Assembly (NCBI GenBank): GCA_903916165.1
Contig: CAIWVR010000044.1
Location: forward strand, 1-11,364
From: an uncultured Hyphomicrobiales bacterium
Lineage (GTDB): Bacteria; Pseudomonadota; Alphaproteobacteria; Rhizobiales; Beijerinckiaceae
Length of the DNA: 11,364 nt
Direction: 5' to 3'
The notes under the pieces were generated by a model. That model searched no databases and was not told the DNA's origin. It worked only from the letters and a program-made list of their open reading frames with translations. Made by a program: the position numbers and the translations under genes. The stretch's first letter is position 1, and every line of letters starts with the position of its first letter. Below, in pieces: positions 5,814 through 11,364 of this stretch.

Positions 5814-7004
5814 TTAACGGCGGTCGGCTGGCCAGCTGCGCTGGACGGCAGCTGCAGCCACCACCAGCGCCAGGGCGACAACCGCGAAGACGCCGCCCAC
5901 ACCGGTAAAGGCCGCCAGCAGACTCGCCGAAAACGGCAGCACGACCTGCCCAACGCGATTGCCGGTCAGGCGGAGCGACAGCGCCGTCGCGCGGACATTT
6001 GCGGGAGCCAGCGCGACCATTCCAGAAAAGGCCAGCGTCGAGGAAGCACCCAGCCCGTAGCCGATAAAGGCCGACGCGACATAAAGCATCCAGAGCGGCA
6101 CCGGAAACGCCAGGATGACAAGGCCGACGGCCGCCAACAGCATGGAACAGATGGTCAGCGGAATGCGCCCGAAGAGACGGAACAAGCCGACATAGGCAAA
6201 GCGCGAGGCCATGGAGGCGATGGCGCGCACCGTCAGGAGCCAGCCAATCTGGCTCGCCTCGATGTGCCGTTCGACGCCCAGAAGCGGCATGTAGACGACC
6301 ATGAGGTCGAACACGGTCACCGTCATGACGCTCGCGAAGACAATCGCCGGCAGTCCTTGCAGTCGAAAGATGGCGAGCACGCTGAGTCGCTCTTCACGCG
6401 CCTCGCGCGGCGGCTTGGGCGGCGCGCGGCGCAGGGCGAAACTGGTCGCGAAACTTGTCAGCGCCACGAATACGCCGAGCAGGAAGAGAAGGTTGGTCGG
6501 TGCCACGCGCGCGTCGCCAGCGGCAAGGCCCATCACGAAAGGTCCGAGACCCTGCCCGACGGCGAGGCCCATCATGTAATAGCTGAACGCCGCCTCGCGG
6601 CTCTTCGGCCCCGCGGAGCGCACCGAGATGACCTGATGCGCTGCCATGCAGAGCAGGTGACCAACGCCGAGGACGACATTGGCAAGCAGCAACTGGGTGC
6701 GACCGTCGGGCGCAATCCACAGGATCAGGCTGCCGACAAGAACCAGCGCCGCGCCCGCCTGCGCCGCGCGGCTGTCGTGGCCGCGATCCATCATCTTGCC
6801 GATGGGAATGGCGAAGACGACCGGCAGCATGGCGAAACTCGCCGCAATAATGCCGATCCACACCACCGAAATGTCCAGCTCCAGCGCGCGATAGGACGTG
6901 CCGACACGCACCAGCGGGATGATCATCTGCACGAAGACGGAGTGCAGGAAGAGCGGAACAAGAAGCCCGACGTCGATATCGTGGTCGCGCTTATGTCCAA
7001 ACAA
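5814..7004 (-). CDS. Major facilitator superfamily transporter
   Basis: This is a predicted inner-membrane secondary transporter of 396 residues with about twelve hydrophobic segments and a hydrophilic loop in the middle (around RRAPPKPPREAREER). The loop between segments 2 and 3 carries GKMMDRGHDSR, the MFS motif A form (GxxxDRxGxR-like). The start is a TTG at 7002-7004 with AGAGGG seven bases upstream, a good ribosome-binding site. There is no in-frame ATG close by, and the first membrane segment begins about ten residues later. The substrate cannot be told from sequence; neighbours (two carboxylate-type receptors upstream, a hydroxyacid isomerase downstream) hint at organic acids, but that is only context. 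It follows receptor 1 after 92 bases with no visible terminator, so co-transcription is possible. Confidence 0.88.
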   Translation of the reverse strand: MFGHKRDHDIDVGLLVPLFLHSVFVQMIIPLVRVGTSYRALELDISVVWIGIIAASFAMLPVVFAIPIGKMMDRGHDSRAAQAGAALVLVGSLILWIAPDGRTQLLLANVVLGVGHLLCMAAHQVISVRSAGPKSREAAFSYYMMGLAVGQGLGPFVMGLAAGDARVAPTNLLFLLGVFVALTSFATSFALRRAPPKPPREAREERLSVLAIFRLQGLPAIVFASVMTVTVFDLMVVYMPLLGVERHIEASQIGWLLTVRAIASMASRFAYVGLFRLFGRIPLTICSMLLAAVGLVILAFPVPLWMLYVASAFIGYGLGASSTLAFSGMVALAPANVRATALSLRLTGNRVGQVVLPFSASLLAAFTGVGGVFAVVALALVVAAAAVQRSWPADRR

Positions 7005-7096
7005 GATTCAGCCCTCTGTTGTTGTTTCGCCCTTGTGTCCAGAGCAGCCGCACATGGGTTCAAGCGATGACGGGGGAAGCCGAGCGTGCGAAGCCG

Positions 7097-8137
7097 TTAT
7101 TGCGACGCGCTGGCACCCTTGCGCAGATCGGCGATGAGATCAGGCGGCGCGGCGTAAAGCTTTGCAAGAAGCGCCTGAACGTCATCGCCCGTTTGTGGCA
7201 TGACGTCCAGACTGGACTTCTCCGCCTCCGCGCGCAATTCGGAATCATTCAGGACATCCAGAAAAGCCTTGCGCAGGAGTGCGACGCGATCGCCCGGCGC
7301 GCCCGGCGGCAGGAAGAAGGGACGGCTGATCGATCCCTGCTGCAGGAAGATTTCCATCGCCTGCTTCTGCCGGTCGGTCTTTGCAAAAGTCATGACGAGC
7401 GGAACCCCGGCGGCACTCAAGACCGGCAGGCTTTTTGTGTCCTGCTGCACGAGCACCTTCACCAGCGAATCGGGCTTCATGACGTCGGGATATTGCTGCT
7501 TCGCGCTCGACCAGAGCAGCCCGCAGATTCCCTGCACCTCGTTGCGCTGGATCGCGAGGCTGACCTCGTTCGAACCCTTGTAACCGGCGATGAGCTTCAG
7601 CTTCACACCGAGAATATGCTTTTCCATGACGGGGTAATCAACGAGCGCGCTGCCAGGCCCCGTGCCCCCCACGACCAGTTCCTTGTCGAACAGCTCGGCA
7701 TAGGATTGCACGGGCGCATCCTTGCGCGTGATGCACACCGACGTGTCCGCATTTGCATTGCCAAGGAAGTTGAATGTGCGCGGATCGTAGGACGTGAGAT
7801 CGGCACCGGTCATCAACGGATCAAACAGCGCCGTCGACAGCACGACCGCCATGGCGGTGCCATCCTTGGGCGCCAGTGAATACATGTGGCGCGCGGCGGC
7901 AAGACTGCCCGCGCCGGGCATGTTCTGCACGACAATCGAGGGCGCGCCGGGGATGTGCTTGGCGAAATGGCGCCCGAGCAGGCGCGCATACAGATCGACG
8001 CCGCCCCCCGAAGCCGAGCCGGCGACAATGGTGACCGTCTTGCCCTTGTAGAAAGGGGCAGCGTCCTGCGCGAAGGGCTGTGTGGTGGTGGCGGCGATGG
8101 CGATGGCCGCGATGAGCGCAGTGGGAATCAGACGCAT
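7097..8137 (-). CDS. TctC/Bug-type periplasmic solute receptor 1
   Basis: This extracytoplasmic solute-binding protein is of the tripartite tricarboxylate transporter (Bug) family and in relatives binds carboxylates or aromatic acids in the periplasm. It has 346 residues, with an N-terminal signal peptide (MRLIPTALIAAIAIAATTT) and likely cleavage after PFA at 21-23. The mature protein shows FYKGKTVTIVAG, SGGGVDLYARLL at 43-54 (the ligand-carboxylate loop), VVQNMPGAGS at 69-78, and APKDGT at 89-94. Only two Cys are present, 135 and 205, at positions shared with receptor 2. The ATG at 8135-8137 has GGGAGG five bases upstream; a start at 8191 would put 18 non-signal residues first. No TctA or TctB genes are in the window, so its membrane partner must lie elsewhere or it acts alone. 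Confidence 0.92.
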   Translation of the reverse strand: MRLIPTALIAAIAIAATTTQPFAQDAAPFYKGKTVTIVAGSASGGGVDLYARLLGRHFAKHIPGAPSIVVQNMPGAGSLAAARHMYSLAPKDGTAMAVVLSTALFDPLMTGADLTSYDPRTFNFLGNANADTSVCITRKDAPVQSYAELFDKELVVGGTGPGSALVDYPVMEKHILGVKLKLIAGYKGSNEVSLAIQRNEVQGICGLLWSSAKQQYPDVMKPDSLVKVLVQQDTKSLPVLSAAGVPLVMTFAKTDRQKQAMEIFLQQGSISRPFFLPPGAPGDRVALLRKAFLDVLNDSELRAEAEKSSLDVMPQTGDDVQALLAKLYAAPPDLIADLRKGASASQ

Positions 8138-8179
8138 GGTACCTCCCTGGACTTCGACCCTTTGCGGGCTTCTCGCATC

Positions 8180-8207
8180 ATTTTGCAGCAATGGCGCGGG
8201 AGGTCAA
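8180..8207 (-). promoter_or_regulatory. Candidate promoter of receptor 1
   Basis: On the minus strand TTGACC (8207-8202) is followed after 16 bases by CAAAAT (8185-8180). It is the best sigma-70-like match in the gap and would give a leader of about 35 bases containing the GGGAGG ribosome-binding site. Confidence 0.4.
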
Positions 8208-8385
8208 AGAGAACTGTGTCTGGGCAGGCATATCTGGCGAGCTGCGCGCGCCATCTTGGGTGCTGAACATGTCCGACCACGCGCCGTCGAGGCGATCAGC
8301 CCTGCCGCCCTCAAGACGAATATCCCGGCCAGCCATTTGCCTCCACGCAAGTTCTCCCCCGATTCGCAGGGAGGCAACAGCGACA

Positions 8386-8417
8386 TTCCGCCGGGGGGAC
8401 CTGCCGCCCCGGCGGAA
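8386..8417 (-). terminator. Strong hairpin after receptor 2, possible terminator
   Basis: An 11-bp perfect inverted repeat, TTCCGCCGGGG (8386-8396) and CCCCGGCGGAA (8407-8417) with a 10-base loop, begins 15 bases after the receptor 2 stop codon. No U tract follows on the minus strand, so it is either an atypical terminator or a 3'-end stabilising structure. Confidence 0.55.
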
Positions 8418-8432
8418 CCCTGAGACAACCGC

Positions 8433-9470
8433 TTATTTGCCGGCGATGATCGCCTTGGTTTCGTTCACCAGTTCGGGCGGCGTCGCGAAGGACTTGCGCA
8501 GGAGCACTTCGACCTCCTCGGCGCTGGTGGGGTTCACGTCCTCATTCAGCGTCTTGCGATCGGCAAGGAAGCCCGGATCCGTCATGGTCTTTTCAAAGGC
8601 CGTCCGCAACGCTTTCGCGCGGTCAGCGGGAAGGCCCGGGGGTGCGAAGAAGGGACGCCCCAGCACCTGCGAGCCGACCACAAGGCCAAGAATCTGGCGC
8701 TGACGGTCTGTTGTCGCAAACTCCATAATGGCCGGCGTGTCAGGCAGTTTCGGCGAGCGCTCGAGCGTGAGCGTGAGGAGGAACTTTACCTTTTGACTGG
8801 CGATCCACTCTGGCTTGGCCGTCGTCAGGCTCGAATAGGACCAGCCGCAGCGCCCGTCGACTTCGCCACGCTCGACCGCGAGCATGGCTTCGGCACCGGC
8901 GGGATAGCCATTGACCAGACGCGCCTTGGTGTTGAACAGGGCATTCATCACTTTCGTGAACATGTCCTCGTCGGAGCCGGGGCCAAGTCCCGCCAGCGTG
9001 AAGGGAATGGCCTGTGCCTCCGCCATCGTGCGGACATTGGGATTGTTCATGATGCCGCAGACCGTGAGATCGGTTGCGCCATTGCCGACCCAGGTCAGCT
9101 TCAGGGGATCGAAGGCGGAACTGGGCGTACCCGCCAGCAATTCCATCACCGGGGCACGGGCCAGCGCAAAGACGGTCCCGTCCTTGGGGGCGATATTGGC
9201 AATGTAATTGGTCGCCGTCAGGCTGCCGGCGCCGGGCATGTTCTGCACGACAAGGCCTGATGCTCCTGGAAGGTGGTTGCGCGCGAATTTTGCAAAGCCC
9301 CGCGCATAAATATCAAAGCCTCCGCCAGCGGAATAGCCGACCACCAGGGTGACGGTCTTGCCCTTGAAGACCTCGTCGGGTCCCTCAGCGCGCAAGGGCG
9401 ATGAAGCCACGACCGGAATGAGCGTGCACAGCACGGCCATCAGTTTGTTACGCCATGCAACCTTCGACAT
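8433..9470 (-). CDS. TctC/Bug-type periplasmic solute receptor 2
   Basis: This is a second periplasmic solute receptor of the Bug/TctC family, clearly a paralogue of receptor 1. It has 345 residues from the ATG at 9468-9470. A signal peptide (positive MSKVAWRNK, then a hydrophobic stretch) probably ends after PLRA at 25-28. It shares FKGKTVTLVVG, AGGGFDIYARG at 48-58, LVVQNMPGAGS, APKDGT, and GRPFFAPPGLPADR with its neighbour. The mature part has two Cys, 138 and 208, matching the pair in receptor 1. GGGAG lies seven bases before this ATG. Another in-frame ATG at 9497, with GAGG six bases upstream, would add nine polar residues; both are plausible and the shorter one gives a more usual signal peptide. 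No TctA/TctB is adjacent. The ligand is unknown; divergence in the binding loops suggests it differs from that of receptor 1. Confidence 0.92.
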   Translation of the reverse strand: MSKVAWRNKLMAVLCTLIPVVASSPLRAEGPDEVFKGKTVTLVVGYSAGGGFDIYARGFAKFARNHLPGASGLVVQNMPGAGSLTATNYIANIAPKDGTVFALARAPVMELLAGTPSSAFDPLKLTWVGNGATDLTVCGIMNNPNVRTMAEAQAIPFTLAGLGPGSDEDMFTKVMNALFNTKARLVNGYPAGAEAMLAVERGEVDGRCGWSYSSLTTAKPEWIASQKVKFLLTLTLERSPKLPDTPAIMEFATTDRQRQILGLVVGSQVLGRPFFAPPGLPADRAKALRTAFEKTMTDPGFLADRKTLNEDVNPTSAEEVEVLLRKSFATPPELVNETKAIIAGK

Positions 9471-9619
9471 TCCGTCGCTCCCATCTTGGCGGGACATATA
9501 AAACCTCGCATGGAGGCGTCCTACTTGCGGAAATCGTCCCAGAAAAAGGACAGCGCGACAAGTGCAGATTCCTGGTCTCGCCTGCGCAAAACTTGGCCCG
9601 TTCGCTCCCAGCGGGGGGC

Positions 9620-9649
9620 ATAAAATTTTTTAAAGTGCTGTTGAATCAA
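9620..9649 (-). promoter_or_regulatory. Candidate promoter of receptor 2
   Basis: On the minus strand TTGATT (9649-9644) is separated by 18 bases from TTTTAT (9625-9620), within an AT-rich tract that could also serve as an UP element. It would give a leader of more than 100 bases before receptor 2. In such an AT-rich stretch chance matches are common. Confidence 0.3.
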
Positions 9650-9724
9650 TAAAAAATATTTCGGTTCCGTGATAATTAGAGCTTTTCTGTCTCGCATATT
9701 GGGATTGGTCATGTCTAATCTTTT

Positions 9725-9747
9725 GGCACCTTTACGTGTGCCTTTTT
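9725..9747 (+). other. Small hairpin with T run upstream of selO
   Basis: GGCAC (9725-9729) and GTGCC (9738-9742) can pair around an 8-base loop and are followed by TTTTT (9743-9747) on the plus strand, 54 bases before the selO start. The 5-bp stem is weak. It could be a leader attenuator or the end of a short transcript, or chance. Confidence 0.25.
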
Positions 9748-9801
9748 CGATTTCACCCCCCATATGCGTTTATGCGCAGCACTGAAGGAAAGCCCTGCCC
9801 G

Positions 9802-11271
9802 ATGATGTTTCGTTTCGACAATTCCTATGCCCGCCTTGGCGAGACATTCTTCACGCGCGTCCTGCCCACACCCGTGTCCGCGCCGCGTCTGCTGAAGCTC
9901 AATCTTGGGCTCGCGCAAGAGCTGGGCCTCGATTCGAATGCCCTGGCTTCGCCGGAAGGTGTCGAGGTGCTTGCGGGAAATCGGGTGGCTGTGCACGCCG
10001 AGCCCCTGGCGCAGGCCTATTCCGGCCATCAGTTTGGACATTTCAATCCGGACATGGGCGACGGCCGCGCCATCCTCCTTGGAGAAATCGTCACGCCCTC
10101 GGGCGCGCGCCGCGACATCCAGCTCAAGGGCTCCGGCCCGACGCCCTATGCGCGTCGCGGTGACGGCCGCGCCGCGCTTGGCCCGGTGCTGCGGGAATAT
10201 ATCGTCGCCGAGGCCATGCAGGCGCTGGGCGTGCCCACCACACGGTCGCTGGCCGTGGTGGCGACCGGCGACACGGTCTATCGCGAGGCCGCCCTGCCGG
10301 GCGGCGTGCTGACGCGGGTCGCGGCGAGTCACATCCGCGTCGGCACTTTCCAGTATTTTGCCTCGCGCGGCGATCTGGCGGGCCTGCGCGCGCTGGCCGA
10401 TCACGTCATCGCGCGTCACGAACCCGATCTTGCCGGCGCGGCCGATCCTTACGCCAGCCTGCTGGAGCGCGTGATCGCTCGGCAGGCGAGGCTCATCGCA
10501 CACTGGCTGTGCATCGGGTTCATTCATGGCGTGATGAACACCGACAATATGACCGTCTCGGGCGAGACCATCGACTACGGCCCCTGCGCTTTCATGGAAG
10601 CCTATGATCCCGGCGCGGTGTTCAGCTCCATCGACCGGCAGGGCCGCTATGCCTATGCCAACCAGCCCTCGATCGCGCAATGGAACCTGGCGCGACTGGC
10701 GGAATGCCTCGTGCCGGTGTTTGTCGACAAGGCCGAAGCCGTCGAGCGCGCCAATGCGGCGCTGGGCACGTTCAAGACGCATTTCCAGGCGGCCTATCTC
10801 GGCGGCCTGCGGGCCAAGCTCGGCCTGCGCGAGGCGCGCGACGACGATGGCGCGCTGGCACTCGACCTGTTCGAGCGCATGGCCGCCAATAGGGTCGATT
10901 TCACGCTGCTGTTCCGGACGCTGGGCGAGGCCTCCCTGTCGCCCGCCGCCGATCCCCACGTGGCAGCCCTGTTTGATGATCCCGCAGCCTTCGCCGGCTT
11001 TGCCGAAAAATGGCGCGCGCGACTGGCCAGTGAGGGCGGGACGGCGCAGGCCCGTGCTGACGCCATGGCGCAGGTGAACCCGGCCTTCATTCCGCGCAAT
11101 CACCGCGTCGAGGCGGCGATCGAGGCCGCGGTCCAGCGCGACGACCTCTCGGTTTTCGAGGAGCTTGTCGCGGTGACCGCGCGGCCCTTCGACGAGCAGC
11201 CCGAACACGCCGCCTACCGGCTGCCGGCGCGGCCCGAGGAGCGCGTGACGCAGACATTCTGCGGGACGTGA
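9802..11271 (+). CDS. selO: Protein adenylyltransferase SelO (YdiU family)
   Basis: SelO is a pseudokinase-fold enzyme that binds ATP in an inverted orientation and transfers AMP to Ser, Thr or Tyr of target proteins, with a role in oxidative stress responses in studied species. With the ATG at 9802 it has 489 residues, the family size (E. coli YdiU 478). Family blocks are clear: [18 protein letters not shown] at 70-79, [11 protein letters not shown] at 85-95, [18 protein letters not shown] at 107-124 (Lys109), and [18 protein letters not shown] contains Asp248 and Asn249, and DYGP contains Asp258; these match the catalytic and metal residues known for Sel[14 protein letters not shown] and NPAFIPRNH follow. 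It ends FCGT, with Cys where animal SelO has selenocysteine. The start could also be 9805; AGGAA (9786-9790) is a loosely spaced ribosome-binding site. In-frame starts further upstream (9736, 9772) lack family character. Confidence 0.95.
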   Translation: MMFRFDNSYARLGETFFTRVLPTPVSAPRLLKLNLGLAQELGLDSNALASPEGVEVLAGNRVAVHAEPLAQAYSGHQFGHFNPDMGDGRAILLGEIVTPSGARRDIQLKGSGPTPYARRGDGRAALGPVLREYIVAEAMQALGVPTTRSLAVVATGDTVYREAALPGGVLTRVAASHIRVGTFQYFASRGDLAGLRALADHVIARHEPDLAGAADPYASLLERVIARQARLIAHWLCIGFIHGVMNTDNMTVSGETIDYGPCAFMEAYDPGAVFSSIDRQGRYAYANQPSIAQWNLARLAECLVPVFVDKAEAVERANAALGTFKTHFQAAYLGGLRAKLGLREARDDDGALALDLFERMAANRVDFTLLFRTLGEASLSPAADPHVAALFDDPAAFAGFAEKWRARLASEGGTAQARADAMAQVNPAFIPRNHRVEAAIEAAVQRDDLSVFEELVAVTARPFDEQPEHAAYRLPARPEERVTQTFCGT

Positions 11272-11287
11272 GGGGGCAACCCATCGG

Positions 11288-11339
11288 TTCGTCAGTGCGA
11301 GGAGCAAAGCGACGCGGCAATCCATCTTTGCGTGTGACG
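11288..11339. repeat. Possible dispersed intergenic repeat (degenerate)
   Basis: The core CGTCAGTGCGAGGAGCAAAG and following GCGACGCGGCAATCC closely resemble one arm of a palindromic repeat found between genes in many bacteria (TGCGAGGAGCGAAGCGACG then AAGCAATCC). A partial inverted end, GTGACG or TGACG near 11334-11339, could pair with CGTCA at 11290-11294, and GCAAAG (11304-11309) with CTTTGC (11326-11331). It lies about 17 bases after the selO stop. The assignment rests on recalled similarity, not on a search. Confidence 0.4.
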
Positions 11340-11364
11340 TGTCGTCCGTAACAACAGCGCCGCA

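Larger units (their letters stand above)
8138..8432. other. Intergenic gap between the two receptor genes
   Basis: The 295 bases between the paralogues hold the hairpin 8386-8417 after receptor 2 and the candidate promoter 8180-8207 of receptor 1. Between about 8210 and 8385 no gene, RNA or clear motif was recognised. Short open frames there lack ribosome-binding sites and family character. Confidence 0.6.
9471..9801. other. Divergent intergenic region with AT-rich core
   Basis: This 331-base region separates receptor 2 (minus) from selO (plus). Its centre (about 9619-9720) is rich in A and T runs, unlike the GC-rich surroundings. It contains a candidate minus-strand promoter (9620-9649) and a small hairpin (9725-9742). 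A minus-strand open frame (9521-9712, 63 codons) uses codons foreign to the neighbours (TTA, CTA, AGA) and has no clear ribosome-binding site, so it is not called. No RNA gene was recognised. Confidence 0.6.

Noticed and set aside
6264..7070. 268-codon plus-strand open frame antisense to the MFS gene
   Set aside because: The translation is His/Arg/Gln-rich with no membrane segments or domain, while the opposite strand gives a proper MFS protein.
9521..9763. 80-codon minus-strand open frame in the receptor 2/selO gap
   Set aside because: No clear ribosome-binding site, codon use unlike neighbours, and no recognised family; more likely AT-rich regulatory DNA. A transcript or peptide would reverse this.
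9715..11325. 536-codon minus-strand open frame antisense to selO
   Set aside because: It lies opposite a clear SelO gene, shows no family motifs, is full of Arg/Gly/His, and is explained by GC-rich codon bias keeping the opposite frame open.
1..11364. CRISPR arrays, tRNA or rRNA genes, insertion sequences, phage or defence genes
   Set aside because: No spaced repeats, cloverleaf-like sequences, transposase, integrase, nuclease or toxin-antitoxin motifs were recognised on either strand.

Overview
The window reads as chromosomal DNA of a GC-rich alphaproteobacterium, most likely of the order Hyphomicrobiales. This is judged from gene content (a divergent ispA/mtgA pair next to rpmF, a His-rich Zur, a proteobacterial ETF-beta-methyltransferase-like protein, Bug/TctC receptors) and GC-rich codon use; the genus cannot be fixed from here. 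No tRNA, rRNA, CRISPR array, transposase or phage gene was seen. Twelve protein genes are supported, all apparently intact.

Layout. 1-2036 is core metabolism: a farnesyl-diphosphate-synthase-type polyprenyl synthase (minus), divergent from a monofunctional peptidoglycan transglycosylase (mtgA, plus) followed by ribosomal protein L32 (rpmF, plus). 2059-3374 (minus) is a zinc-responsive Fur-family regulator (zur) whose end overlaps the start of a YddG-like DMT/EamA exporter. The rpmF terminator lies inside the last codons of that exporter. 3511-4296 (plus) is a 3-hydroxybutyrate dehydrogenase, diverging from zur and converging on the next block.

4319-9470 is a run of five minus-strand genes. 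In transcription order they are TctC-type receptor 2, TctC-type receptor 1, an MFS transporter, a hydroxypyruvate-isomerase-family TIM-barrel enzyme, and a METTL20-like protein methyltransferase. The last two overlap by the four bases TTGA and are probably translationally coupled. Each receptor has its own ribosome-binding site and a candidate promoter, and a strong hairpin follows receptor 2, so this is probably several transcription units. No TctA/TctB membrane subunits are present, so both receptors are orphans here.

9471-9801 is a divergent intergenic region with a conspicuous AT-rich core. 9802-11271 (plus) is SelO, a pseudokinase-fold protein AMPylase. The last 93 bases hold a segment resembling a dispersed bacterial intergenic repeat.

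No clearly new multi-gene system is visible. The points most worth a second look are the zur/exporter coupling, the isomerase/methyltransferase coupling, the paired orphan receptors, an identical 19-bp palindromic repeat encoding metal-binding residues in zur, and the recurrent use of TTG starts and TTGA stop-start overlaps.
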